Source: Typha latifolia (Eukaryota; Streptophyta; Magnoliopsida; Poales; Typhaceae). From it: a stretch of 64,000 nucleotides of DNA. This document shows, in pieces, positions 43,530-55,023 of this stretch (position 1 is the first letter of the stretch; every line of letters starts with the position of its first letter). The notes under the pieces are model-generated. The model saw nothing but the letters and a program-made list of their open reading frames with translations. It had not been told where the DNA came from and searched no databases. Location: the NCBI GenBank assembly GCA_019914945.1, contig CM034103.1, positions 7,378,001-7,442,000 of the forward strand. The letters are read 5' to 3'. A program made the position numbers and the translations under genes.

Positions 43530-46396
43530 TATAATAACCTAGAAAAATAAATAAATAAATAATGATAAAATAATAATAATATATAAATTAAATAAATAAA
43601 TAAATAAGAGAAAATTGTGGGCGCACGTTGAGGGCGCCACATGCACCCACAACCGCCGGCTCGGCCAATCGGGCCGGGCCAGCTGGATGTGGCAGACCTC
43701 GCCTCCGCTGCCACAGCTGCCGCCCTTCCCCTCCTTCACCGCTTCTCTCTCTCCCTCTCTTTTGGTCTCTTGCTCTCACTTATTTTCTCTCTCTTTCTCT
43801 CGTCAATGCTGGCCTACCGCCGCCGTTGCTACTACCATCGCCGCACCCCCTCACTGCCTCTCTCTCTCTCCCTCTTTATAGGTCTCTCTCCAACTCTCTC
43901 TCACTCTCTCTCTTACCCTCCTCTCGCTCTCAATCATCTCTCTCTCTCAACCACATCTCTCTCTCGAGCTCTCTCTCAACCCCCCTCATCGTCTCTCTCT
44001 ATAGCTCTCTCTCTCTCAAACTCGTTCTCTCTGTCTCTCTTACCCTCCTCTCTCTCTCAATCACCTCTCACTCTCGAGCTCTCTCTTTCTCTCCTTCTCT
44101 TATCGATGCCAGCCTTCGGTTGTCACCGTCGTCGTCGCCACCGCCGCCGCTGCTACCGCCGTGGTGAGCCTCCCTCCCTTCCCTTCTCTTCTTGTTCTTC
44201 TTGTTCTTCTTCTTTTCCTCTACTGCTTTTTCCTCACTTCCTTTTACCTTCTCTGGCAATAAAACACATGTCTAAATTACTTAATTTATTTAGTTAATCT
44301 AAATTAGATTTTTAGTTTAATTTTTTAAGAATAGATATATTTAGTAACATGGTTATTAGATAGGTGTAATTAGTGTAATTTTAGTTAATTATAATTATAA
44401 ATATTTGTACATAAATATATTTTTAACTTCATATATTTTTATTAGAATAATACATGTCTTTATAATTAGGTGTGTGTATATATATATATATATGTACAAC
44501 TTATTATACATTATTATGCATGTGATATAATAGTAGGCTTACTTAATGTTTATGTTACATGATTAAGTAAAGATTATTTTATATGCTAACTCTTAATTTG
44601 TTTAGCAAGGGTAGTAGTGACAAAATAATTAAAGTATAATTATATAATATTATATAATATAGGTGCTTATATTTCAAATTATATTATTGTACATGTAGCT
44701 CTTTTACGTTTTGTTTTTCATCAAAAGAGATTGACTATTATGTACTTAATATATAATTAGCAAACTATGGTATTATAAATAAATCTATAGTTATAATAAT
44801 AACATAGTAATATTATTATAATTAAATATATGATATAGATTAAATTATTTAATAAAAACAAAAGAAGAAATTTTAAACCTAATAAATCATCATATGTTAC
44901 ACAAACGAATCCCAATTGGATAAATAACTAACTTTATATTACTTAAACAATTTCAGATCCCAACCCCTTATTTTAGACCCCGTGGACCTTGTTAGTAATT
45001 TGTGATGATTGATCGATGGACGTGAGGGATACGTGTATTGGGTCTTCTAATTAGACGGTGAGTAGTCTTATCCACTTTTTAGTAATTATATGACTTTATA
45101 TAGAGATATGAGTACATTGGTGATATATAGAGATGATAATATTATTATGGTTTTATGACGAGATGATCTCTATCATGAGTATGCATATGATAGACTAGTA
45201 AGAGTATGCATGTGATAGATACATGATTGGAGTCGGCATTGCATCATTTTTCTCTTGGCTTCTTCACCATCTAAATTCCTGAGTTGCATGATCTATTGTG
45301 GTACTGGATATGCATATGATCTATCATGTATAGGAAATCATAAAAAATACATGTGTATGTGATGTGATGTGATGTGATTTGATGGCTGGAATGGTATCTG
45401 GTCCGGATTGGTATTGGATATATTCTTAGCGTATGATAGAGTATAGTGATGGCTAATGGTTGTACTCTTAGCGTATGGCAGGGTACAATTATCATTGATA
45501 TACCATTAGTATATGGCAGGGTATAATTACTTTCTTCTGAGATACCCTTAGCGTATGACAAGGTATAATTTATCTACAGAGATACCCTTAGCGTATGGCA
45601 GGGTATGATTTATCTACAGAGATATTCTTAGTGTATGACAGGGTATGCTCTGAGCTTGTGGCATGATGAGTATCGAGTTTGAGGCCGGGTACCGTAGTCC
45701 AGCATGATAGATGATATTCAGAGTTGAGATGGATGATTGTGATAGTGAAAGATATGTTGATTATATCTAGCTCTAATATATTCAATTATCTAGTGGTTGG
45801 CATACATTATACATCATCATTGATGTGACTAGTATCATTGGATCATGATTGTTATACATCATATGTTGTTATATTCGGTGATGTTATATTATAACTTCAT
45901 CATGAGATATATTTTTGGTTGAGGATATAATATGCTCATTCATGAGAATTGATTCTATTTATATATATATATATATATGTCATTGAGGATACATATATAT
46001 ATGTCATTGAGGATACATATATACATGCTCATACATGCTTATTTGTACTTTATGGTTTAGACGATGATTTGTATAATACATGTCAAATTATAGTTTACTC
46101 ATATATCGGCTATTTATTTGTATCTTGATGGTTTGTTGTGGCCCATATGGGTCCTGCCAAATTATGTAGTGGTCTAGTGTAAATTATTGTGGACTTGGAT
46201 ATTCATATGTTAACATGTTTATTTGGTTAATAATATATTTTATTTTGTGTTGTATTATGTGAGCATGGATATGTTAGCAGGTATTATTTGATGATGTCAT
46301 GATTATATGTGCACAGGAGTATATCTCTACGTGAGGGGCCTCGCTCGAACTATCGCGTGCGCCGCGCGTGCCGTATGGGCCAGGCAGGGCATTACA
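43530..46396 (+). mobile_element. Family C LTR (2867 bp), apparently solo
   Basis: The LTR begins with a decayed TATAATAACC and ends GCAGGGCATTACA. The order is the usual GC block with GTGGGCGCACGTTGAGGGCG (43617 on), CT tracts (43730-44110), AT-rich middle, and GC-rich end (46320-46396). No primer site follows on the right and no internal region is attached. Compared with other copies it lacks several segments in 45050-45250 and carries an expanded 40-bp repeat. Confidence 0.8.
45411..45650 (+). repeat. Six-copy ~40-bp tandem repeat inside a family C LTR
   Basis: The unit GATACCCTTAGCGTATGGCA continues as GGGTATAATTTATCTACAGA. Units begin near 45419, 45461, 45499, 45541, 45581 and 45621. 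Within each unit ATACCCT and AGGGTAT are inverted repeats around an 11-base loop. Other C LTRs have two units at this position (26950-27020 and 33210-33270). Confidence 0.85.
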
Positions 46397-46435
46397 GCTA
46401 ATGTATGTGCACATTAGATGAACATATTGAGTATG

Positions 46436-47273
46436 TGATAGGTTACGAAACAATCACTTCAAGATCTGAATTTATTGCAGAAAGCAGTCCGCACAATCGA
46501 AGGAAATATTTGCCAAATATTCTCCCATAGTCAGAAAATTACGAAATGAAGTTGGATCGATTCATAACTTCCAGATCTACGTCTTTTCTATTTATGCCCT
46601 TCATAGATTTTGATTGCAACTAGGACGAAAATATGAATAGTGTGGATGATGGTGGTGGTGATGGGTGGAGTGGATGTTAGGGTTATGGATGATAATGGAG
46701 ATGAGGGTGCATGGTTGATGTTCTTTAAGGGATAAAGACGAAGGGGATTAAGTGGTCGAGATCCCAAAAAAGATGGAGGACTCGATAGACGAGGGAGATT
46801 AGAAGTTAGGAGAGACATTGCTAACGGTAGAGGTGGCTGGTTGGTGAAGAGGGAGGAGGGAGATTAGGGTAGAGAGACTAGAGAGAAGATAGAGAGGCAA
46901 GAAATAAATATTCCAATAGCATAATAATTTTAGCTGGCATCCACACCTTTCTAGGGGTGAGCCAATAAGTCAAAATAATAATTATTAACCCTAATCCTAG
47001 TGGACTCCCGCCGATCGCATTTGAACGCACAAAAAGCGTTCTCTATCGATGCGAACTTGATGCAGACGTTCGAACACAGCATTCGAACGCATCCGACCGC
47101 GTTCGAATGTGTTCGAACGCGCAATTCGCATTTTTTGTTTCAGCGAACCTGATGCAGGTGTTCGCTAAGGCTTTCGAATGCTCCCCCTTCCACGTTCAAA
47201 CCGACCTATAGAAAATTTATTTTAATAAAAATAAATAATTAATGTAATAAGAAAAGACTAACAAGGTGTATCA
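46436..47273 (-). mobile_element. Gypsy family B 3' LTR
   Basis: On the minus strand the 838-bp LTR begins TGATACACCTTGTTAG and ends CGTAACCTATCA. Integrase and chromodomain coding sequence lies directly upstream. The U3 has TTCGAA palindromes (47020-47175). Confidence 0.85.
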
Positions 47274-47300
47274 GCCCATCACAATTCCCCCACCTTGCCC

Positions 47301-47612
47301 TCAAGGTGTAAAGTCGGAGAAACACTCCAAGATATCCATCTCCAACTCCCATTTCGCCTCATCGGATGGCTTGCCAAGCCACTTGACTAGAATATCCATT
47401 TCTAATATAGTACCATGATGTCGTCGATGTCTAGCAAGTATGTGAACTGGCGCTACGACATCTGTCTCCTCCAATGGCTCCGGTAGAACTGATCCAATGA
47501 CCTCATGATCTCCAATGTGCTCTCTCAGTAATGAAACATGGAAGACAGGATGCACTCTCGACCCGTCCGGCAGCTCCAAACGATATGTAATCGGACTGAT
47601 ACGCTCTAACAC
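47301..47612 (-). pseudogene. Gypsy family B integrase C-terminus with chromodomain
   Basis: The open frame reads LERISPITYRLELPDGSRVH, PVFHVSLLREH, then after a linker ILVKWLGKPSDEAKWELE and ends near FSDFTP. The last part is a chromodomain, which in chromoviruses tethers integrase to marked histones. The segment is continuous and well kept, although the integrase core upstream is broken. Confidence 0.85.
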
Positions 47613-47639
47613 CCGAAATAGACCAATGTAGGGATGTGC

Positions 47640-48190
47640 TAACTTTTGGTTATGAATCGGATGGACGCAAGGTCACCTATCAGTACGGTTGCACCCTCAC
47701 GAACACCCAACTGCCGATGTCGAACTCCTGCTCTCTTTGGCTACGATCATAAACTTGCTTAATGCAGTTTTGAGCAAGTTTAAGATGGGCACACAATCTC
47801 TTCAATGTGGCGTCTCTATCCATCAATGGTAAGTCCACCTCCATCCGATCTGCAGATGTTATTGGGTCACTCATAAATACACGATCATGATCTGAGATAA
47901 TCGTGTGTGGCATGCTCATGTAATCGAACAACATCTCTAATACAAATTTCAGGTACTGACTTGGCTAAAAATAAATGTGACAATGCAGAAAATTACGCAT
48001 ACTTGCTCAACCTATCAACCACCACAAAAATAACGAAATAACCACATACCAGCGGAAGACCCACTACATGTCTGGTATCGGTAGAGGCTATAGTAATCCG
48101 GCCAGTTTCAATGTGGTTGCCTTTTCACGTAGGAATGGGCGTATTCACGTAAGAATGGACGTAGAATACCAACACGGGTCGATACGCACA
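47640..48190 (-). pseudogene. Gypsy family B integrase core, rearranged
   Basis: The minus strand contains DRLSKYA near 48000, MPHTIISDHDRVFMSD near 47870-47920 (second catalytic Asp kept), then a jump to ADRMEVDLPLMDRDATLKRL. The segment that should hold the third catalytic Glu is missing between these. FDIGSWVFVRVQPY follows near 47680-47730. Confidence 0.75.
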
Positions 48191-48194
48191 ACGC

Positions 48195-48760
48195 CTAGTA
48201 TCCATCGTTTACGGCTAAAGTGCCGGGTGAGATAGCCGATAGGTAGCTTGCTTCCAAGCCGGCCCGGCCGCGAGGAAGAGAGAGATCTTTGCCGGTGCTG
48301 ACTTGGATCTCGGGTGACGGAATAAGGCGGCTAGAAGCAATGACCCTTTGACAGACTTTGCAAGCACGAACAATCCTCAGATCTCGCCTCAATCCTGGCC
48401 ATGTGCAGCTCTGTAATATCCTCTTAAAGTCCTCAAGACACCCTCATGACCAGCCGCTGGAATTTGGTGGAAGTGCTCTAACAATTTCTGCCGCAATCTA
48501 TCATTTGCGGGCACCCGAATGCATCCGCAGTCTAGTAGCAAACTACCTCAATTCTCTAACTCTGGATGGCGCTCCGGGTCATCCAACACCTCCTGTAACA
48601 ATCTCAAAACATCTGGATTAGATGTGCATGCATACCTCAGCTTATCAAGGAAAGGAAAAGTAGGAGAAGAATATGTTGCGAGCTTGACGGTATCGGGTTG
48701 GTGCGATAGTGCATCCACTGTTCTATTTTCTGTTTCTTTCTTGTATTGGATTTCATAATC
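48195..48760 (-). pseudogene. Gypsy family B RNase H tail, linker and integrase zinc domain
   Basis: The minus strand reads DYEIQYKKETENRTVDALSH near 48690-48760 (the end of gypsy RNase H). A linker follows, then LLEHFHQIPAAGHEGVLRT near 48430-48490 (HH) and RACKVCQRVIASS near 48335-48370 (CC). This is the HHCC zinc domain of integrase. The paired order shows the family's usual RT-RNase H-integrase arrangement. Confidence 0.8.
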
Positions 48761-49225
48761 ATACCCTAGATTTTGTGACCTATCTCTGCTGTGTTGGAGT
48801 GTGAATACGCTGTCCCATAAAGTATGGTAGGCTCCTTTGATCGGTTCGGATAATGAATCGCCTACTAATCAAATAAGGCTTTCACTTTATCACTGTATGC
48901 AGAATTGCCAACATCATAGCTACCATCTTGGATATAACTTTCTTTTGCACATGTGGATACGGATAAGGCCTCATGTTCGTCGGTGTAGCCCTGGGCACAA
49001 TCTCTATGCGATGGTTCGTCGTTCGCCTTGGAGGCAACTCCTTTGGTTCCTTAAACAATCCAGCAAATTTATCTAATAAATTGGACAACTCGATGGTAGT
49101 ATCTGGACTTATTTGAGGCTTGTCTCCTACTGGTTCTAACTTAAGAAGATAGGCCAAATCACTAGCACAAGGCAGCCCAGCATCAGCTGATCGTACGAAT
49201 CGGCGGAGACCGAACGCCATCACGC
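48761..49225 (-). pseudogene. Gypsy family B reverse transcriptase start fused to RNase H by deletion
   Basis: The minus strand reads LLDKFAGLFKEPKELPPRR, a gap, HRIEIVPRATPTNM and PYPHVQKKVISKMVAMM, the start of the RT domain. The next residues are LAILHTVIK, which belong to the end of RNase H. The whole catalytic palm of RT and most of RNase H are missing, in frame. The deletion junction lies near 48905-48915. Confidence 0.8.
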
Positions 49226-49640
49226 CACATATCTCTATTTCCTTGCTTACATTTCATCCACATGCTCCAGAAATCAAATGTGATGGTCCTAAGCTCTGTA
49301 ACTGAGTGCCAAGGACAATGTCCTCTCCTTAAAATGCCATCGGATACAATTCCACAATGATATCGTGTCTTTACACTCGTATATTGACCCGACGACATAA
49401 GCTCTCTGCCCAAAGCTTCGTGTCGTCTCCAATAGCAGCGTCAAACCCCACAGTCAGTTCAGCGTCCAAGCCCAATCTCCACACTAACCTCTCATCTCGA
49501 AAGTTGTGTGTACCCCCCTGAATCGATGAGGATGTGCACACAATGCTTTCTAGCGAGTCCGTCCACCCAGAATGTCCTCGGCGTGGAAGTACAATATGCA
49601 TACATCAATATTTCAGCTTGGATATCTTCCTCCGCGCCCT
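49226..49640 (-). pseudogene. Gypsy family B protease with frameshift
   Basis: Two overlapping frames together cover the protease. One reads HCVHILIDSGG and then loses the frame. The other resumes as FRDERLVWRLGLDAEL and GFDAAIGDDTKLWAESL. The frameshift falls within the active-site region near 49505-49520, so the enzyme is inactive. Confidence 0.8.
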
Positions 49641-50055
49641 CCTCCACAGCCTCCTCATGGACCTCCTCGGAGCACTCTCCATCACCAACAACCTCATCTT
49701 CCTCCTCGAGACAGTTGATGAGCATGACACTCACAATCAGTTCGGAACACTGATGACCGGGGGTGAAACGTTCATCGCATCGAAAGAAAAGGCCCTTCGC
49801 TCTTGTGCCTCCTCTAACATCAAAAGAAGGTCTCAAAGGTGGTCGTGCTCTAGTACTAGCAGTCGCTGTCTTTGAACTTACAGAATTTCCAGCCGGCATT
49901 CTAGGCGCAAACCGCCCATTTCGGTTGCCCCAACTTATTTTCGCTACCATCTTGAGAGCCTTGTGCTTTTACTCCATCCTCATAGCCTTCTCAAAGGCCT
50001 CCTCAAGAGTGGTAGGACAAAAAGCATGAACATCTGCCTATATCTCCTCCCGTAG
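49641..50055 (-). pseudogene. Gypsy family B Gag C-terminus, truncated by a family D LTR
   Basis: The minus strand reads NRNGRFAPRMPAGNSVSSKT, RPPLRPSFDVRGGTR and a knuckle remnant FFRCDERFTPGHQC (first Cys changed to Phe). An acidic linker follows. Upstream, Gag ends at the family D LTR (50056). The rest of this Gag was not found to the right of D. Confidence 0.75.
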
Positions 50056-50970
50056 TGATACGATATCCCCTTTTTGGCCAAGGCTCGATCTATTCCGATT
50101 TTCATATTTGGATAGGATATGGATAGGATCTGGTATGGAACTTTGGAAATACATCTCGAATGATGCTGCCATTGGATAGACATGATATTTTGATATGTTG
50201 TAGCCCTAGAAAAGAGCTTTCTAACAAATCAAGTTTCAAGCAAATCGGAGGTTGAAATCTCGAGATATCATCTGATTAGTGGACGGATATTTGGAAGTCT
50301 GTCTTAAGATCCATGGTTGGAGGCACGAAATCCTTTGTGATGGTGGAGGTTGGTGGACCGGCATTAGCGGGGTGGCACTGGTGAATAAGTGGTGGTGGAA
50401 GGGTTCTAAGTGATGGAAGGGTTAGGGCAAAGTGATGGATAGATTGAAAGAATGGGGAGGAGTAGGCGGGCGGTCTAGGGTGATTGGTCGGTCGAGGGAG
50501 GCTAGAAGTGGCGACGCCGGGGAAAGAGAGAACGAGAGAGAAAAAGATGAAGGAGACAAGGGAAAAACACAATTCAATCAATAATGATTTCATGGTTACC
50601 ATCCACACCTTTAGAGGCTAACCAAACAATTAAAAAATTGCAATTATTAACCGTAAAATAGTAGATTTTCATCGACCGTGTTCGAATGCGCCCGATCGCG
50701 CCCGAACGTGTTCGAACGCACATTTTACGTTCTCTGTATGTACGAACATGATGTAGGCGTTCACAGGCATGTTCGAACACATATTTCACAGTCTCTAGAT
50801 GTGCGAACCTAGTGTAGGCGTTCACAAGCACGTTTGAACGCACTCCACCTGCGTTCAAACACAACATATAGAATACTCATTATTTTAGAATTAAATACTA
50901 AAACAAGAAACAAAGGCATCCCTAAAGTATCCATGCTCGAGACAACATCTGTGAAGTCCGAACCCTATCA
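50056..50970 (-). repeat. Family D 3' LTR (915 bp)
   Basis: On the minus strand it begins TGATAGGGTTCGG and ends GGATATCGTATCA. The TTCGAA-type U3 repeats lie at 50680-50875. GTTGTGGAAGCATGGTGGAT lies just upstream of its start as the probable polypurine region. Confidence 0.85.
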
Positions 50971-51600
50971 ATCCACCATGCTTCCACAACCTTATCCTCA
51001 AGGTTTGAAATTAGGGAAGCGATTTTTGAACTCTGACTCAAGCTCCTCCATGATTTGATCCTCTACATTGGTTCCCCACATATCTGGAAATAGAGGAAGG
51101 GTTGGTGTTGAAAAGAAGGTGAGCTCACTTGTGTACGGTTGGCACGAAGGGCATCGGTCGCTCGGTTCTCGATCCCCTTTTTGTAGACTAGTTCGTAGTC
51201 ATACCTAAGGAGTTTCGTGACCCACCATTGCTGTGCTAGGGTGTGCACACGTTGCTCCATGAAGTAAGGTATGCTACGCTGCTCCGTGCGGATAGTAAAC
51301 CATTGGCCAATCAAGTAGGGTCGCCATTTGGCGACGACATGTAGAATTGCTAGCATTTCGTGCTAGTAGGTGGATAGCTGTCGCGACTGGTTTGACAATG
51401 CCTTCCTCATATATGGCACGGGCTTGCCCTCTTGCATAAAAACAACTCCAATGCCCTCACCCGAAGCATCGCATTCCACCACAAATGGCTTGCTGAAATC
51501 CGGTAGTGCTAGAATCGGTGCGGTAGACATGGCTGTCTTCAATGCTTCAAAGGCCTCCATCGCCTTGCACGTCCATTGAAATCCTCCCTTTCTGAGTAAG
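50971..51600 (-). pseudogene. Family D RNase H and integrase C-terminal scrap
   Basis: 51363-51560 reads LPDFSKPFVVECDASGEGIG, the start of gypsy RNase H (catalytic Asp present). 51063-51356 continues with FTIRTEQRSIPYFMEQRV, LRYDYELVYKKGIENRATDA and ends the RNase H. The next recognisable piece near 50990-51050 is QIMEELESEFKNRFPNFKP, the C-terminus of the integrase. About 1.2 kb of integrase is therefore missing. Confidence 0.8.
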
Positions 51601-52405
51601 GAGGTGAGCAGGGCAGCAATCTTGCCATAGTTGGCAACAAATCACCAGTAGTACCCCGTCAACCCAAGGAATCCCCTCAATTCTCGTTGATTAGTGGGAA
51701 TCGACCAGTCCACCATATTCTTGATCTTGCTTGGATTGGCTTCCACTCAGCTCGCTGAGATTATATGTCCCAAGTACTCCACTCGTGGCTCTCCCCAAAG
51801 GCACTTGCTTATCTTGACTTTTAACTAATTTTGTCGCAAGATATTCAAGACCTCACGTATATGCCGCAAGTGCTCGCTCAAATTCTTGCTATGCACTAGA
51901 ATATCGTCAAAGAAGATGAGCACGTACTGACCCAAGTAAAAGTGCCTACTTCCCGTCTTTCTTCCGAACCAACAGCACCGACGATGAGTAGGCACTTCTA
52001 CTCAGTTGAATAATCCCTTTCTCTAGCATCTCCACCACCAATTTGATGATCTCTTCCTTCTGGACATGCAGATACTGATAGGGCCGAACATTTGTCGGTT
52101 CAGCCCCTAGAAGGATCTAGATGCGATGGTCATGCCGACGGGTCAGCGGTAGTCCTCGACGTTCCTCGAAAAGATCATTGAATTCCTGCAGCAGCTCTTG
52201 CATGTCAGTGGCTATTTCCTTTGGTGGTGGATGTTCTGATTCAGCAACAGCCATTTGCAATAGTAGAGCTTGGTCCCCTATACAAGGAAGTCCCAAATGT
52301 GGTTGCAATGTCGGCCCTTGCCACGGTTGGTTTTCCATCCAGCAGCACTCTTCGACCATTCCTTTAAGCGTGAGGTTTGAAAAATCAAATGTTATAGGCC
52401 CTAAG
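51601..52405 (-). pseudogene. Family D reverse transcriptase, centre missing
   Basis: 52117-52359 is the linker and RT N-terminus (LLQEFNDLFEERRGLPLTRR). RKKDGK near 51955-51975 is followed at once by HFYLGQYVLIFFDDILVHSK, which contains the catalytic FDD box. The intervening CVDYRALN to NAPATFQ region is absent. The connection domain follows near 51610-51880 with stops. Confidence 0.75.
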
Positions 52406-52407
52406 AT

Positions 52408-52848
52408 TTAAAGCCATTGGGTCCCCAAGACAACGTCGGCACCTCGCAAGGCCAACGGACAAAGATCCAATGTGAAAGTTTGGCCTTGCACTTTCAATTC
52501 CACACCTCCACAAATAAAATCTACCTGCAATGTGGTGCCGTCTCCAATTGTCACATCGAACCCTTCCATAGGTTCTGACTCGAGCCCAATCTTCCTAAGA
52601 AGACTCTTGTCAATGAAGTTGTGGGTGGACCTAGTATCGATCAAGATTCCCACTGTGGTTTTCTTGACTACACCGTTCACCCGCAAAGTCTTTGGCGCGG
52701 CTGTCCCTGAATATGCATGGAGGGAGATTTCGACTATCATGTCCTCCATGGGTTGCTCCTCAGCTACTCCTCCTTGATGTCCAGCCACACCTTCATATTC
52801 AGTTGCAAACTCATCCTCCACATCATCCGATTCGTCGATTAGCATCAC
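52408..52848 (-). pseudogene. Family D protease
   Basis: A 146-codon frame reads MMLIDESDDVEDEF, then KKTTVGILIDTRSTHNFID (active site, with Gly of DTG changed to Arg), then GFDVTIGDGTTLQVDF, LDLCPLALRGADVVLGTQWL. This is the aspartic protease that cuts Gag-Pol. The open frame is long, but the Arg in the active-site loop argues against activity. Confidence 0.8.
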
Positions 52849-54150
52849 CGATCATGACCGAGTACAAACTTCTCATCATAACGAAAGCCTAGGCTTTTGG
52901 CTCTTTGTTTCTCCACTTGAGCAGGTGTGAGTGCTCATCCCGGACCTCTAGATGCGTACTTCACATCTTGGGATGGCTTTAGGGGTGCTTGAGGAGGCAC
53001 CATTGCAGCATCGGTTCTTGGTATATCGGTAACACTTCCTGCCGCTATGGTTGGTTGAGCTTCATTGCGGCTTCCTTGGCTCATCCAGTTCTATTTTAGA
53101 TGTAACTTCATGGCTTGATGTTTGTCTTCCATGAGCTCCGCATCTTCGAAGGCCTCCTTTAAGGTTCTAGGCCTTAAAGCCCTCACGTTGGCTTGGATGT
53201 CTCCCCGCAGCCCGGAGATGAAGTTGCCGATCCTTCGATGGGGGTTGGCATCGGCTACTTATCCTCTCAAATTCTTCTTGTTATGCCCCAACCGTGGTCC
53301 TTCGAACCGTCTTTGAGAGTAGAGCATCCAGATCTTCATACCCCGACGCTCCAAATCACCGCATGATATCGACGCAAAAGTCGGCCCAAGTTTCAATAGC
53401 CTCATGGGCGTTGGCTGCTCGAAACCAATGAAGCGCCGTATCTTCAACGTGGAAGCTCGCAAGTGTCACCTTATATTCTTCCATTGTACCCTGGTACGCA
53501 AAAAATTATTTTTTCCCTATACAGCTAATCGATCGGATCTCCACCTTTGAACTTGGGGAATTTGAGATGTACGATTTGACCATGAATACTATTATCTCAA
53601 GGAGGATGCACCATGAATGGTTGATGATCCCTCCTTCGATTTTGATTAACTCGATGCAGTTCCGGTTCGTATTGCCCAGCCCACTAATCTAGATCTCCAA
53701 GGCGATCTTCATAATGGTTCGCTCATCGGATGGGCTCACCTGCAACTGGGCCTGGTGGAACCATCCTTGCTTGTCTCTGCCCATAGGGTGGTGGCAGCAA
53801 AGGCTCTTGCGAGTGCAAATTCTGAACCGGTGGTGGCGGGTTCGTGGGGGTGGACTCGCGTCGTGGGGTCGATGGTGCATTCCCGTTTGCCATGGCTTCC
53901 CTTGTCGCCCGTAATTCATACATCATCTCCATCATCATCTAGTTGTTGATGGCCATTTGTTCAGAAAGAGACCCAAACATAGCATGAACGCTAGGCTCTT
54001 CCGTACTCCGATTTGGTCGGGCTGTTCCACGGGTGGAAGTGCTCGCAACTGTTTCCCCCTCCACTATTAGGAGAATCACTTCTTCCTCATCTCGCTGTGC
54101 AGCCATGGATTTGGTTGTCGTCATAGGAAGCGCATGTTCGAGGAACGGTG
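52849..54150 (-). pseudogene. Family D Gag
   Basis: The N-terminus near 54124 reads MTTTKSMAAQRDEEEVI. It is followed by MAINN and MMMEMMYELRATREAMANGN near 53870-53940 and a Pro-rich stretch. The Retrotrans_gag core lies near 53120-53460, including FIGFEQPTP. A basic segment before the protease lacks an intact knuckle. Frames are broken at several places. Confidence 0.7.
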
Positions 54151-54165
54151 GCTCTGATACTAGTT
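54151..54165 (-). other. Family D primer-binding site
   Basis: The minus strand reads AACTAGTATCAGAGC. It is a decayed tRNA-Met primer site directly beside the LTR end. Confidence 0.7.
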
Positions 54166-54590
54166 TGATACGATCTCCCCTTTTTGGTCAAGGCTCGATC
54201 TATTTCGAATTTTAGATCTCGATAGGATCTAGCACGGAACTTTGGAAATAGATCCCAAAAGATAATGCTGTCGGATCCATGTAAGATTTTGATATGTTGT
54301 AACCTCGGAAAAGAGCTGTCCAAAAAATCAAGTTTGAGGTGCATCGGATGTTGCGATCTTGAGATATCATCCGATTAGTGGACGGACGTCGAGGAGTCTA
54401 TCTTAGGATCTATGGATGGAGACACGAAATCCTTGGTGATGGTGGAGGTTGTTGGACCGGTGTTAGTGGGGTGGCACCGGTGAATAAGTGGTGGTGGAAG
54501 GGTTATGGGTGATGAAAGGGTTAGGGCAAAGTGATGGATAGATTGGAAGAAAGGGGAGGGGTGGGCCGCCCCTAAGGGTCTAGGGTGATT
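54166..54590 (-). repeat. Family D 5' LTR, 3' part only
   Basis: Only the last ~425 bp of the LTR are present. The truncation falls at TAGGGTGATT, close to the truncation points of the fragments at 54592-55023, 55725-56142 and 61298-61744. Confidence 0.8.
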
Positions 54591-54591
54591 T

Positions 54592-55023
54592 TGATACAAT
54601 CTCCCCTTAGGCCAAGGTTCGATCTATCCCGATTTTCAGATCTGGACAAGATCTGATATGGAACTTTAAAAATAGATTCCAAAACATGGCGCTATTGGAT
54701 AGATGTGAGATTTTGATATGTCGTAGCCCCAGAAAAGAGGTTTCCAACAAATCAAGTTTCAGGTGAACTAGATATAGGGATCTCGAGATATCATCTGATT
54801 AGTGGATGAATATTAAGAAATCTGTCGTAGGATAAGAGGCACGAGATCCTAGATGATGGTGGATGGTGGTGGGCTGGCATTAATGGGGTGGCATCGGTGA
54901 ATAAGTGGTGGTGGAAGGGTTATTGGTGATGGAAGGGTTAGGGCAAGTGTTGGATAGATTGGAAGAAAGAGGAGGAGAGGGCCACCCCTAAGAGATTAGG
55001 GTGATTGGCCGGTCGAGGGAGGT
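54592..55023 (-). mobile_element. Family D LTR fragment (3' part) directly repeated beside the last one
   Basis: On the minus strand this 432-bp piece starts near CCTCCCTCGACCGGCC and ends GATTGTATCA. It abuts the next truncated LTR without a spacer. There is no primer site between the two, so it is not part of a normal 5' end. Confidence 0.8.

Larger units (their letters stand above)
50056..54590 (-). mobile_element. Gypsy family D element with internal deletions
   Basis: The order on the minus strand is partial 5' LTR (54590-54166), primer site (54151-54165), Gag, protease, partial RT, RNase H, a short integrase C-terminal remnant, polypurine region and complete 3' LTR (50970-50056). The RT centre and the integrase core are missing, so it is a deletion derivative. 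It joins family B Gag on the left. Confidence 0.8.
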
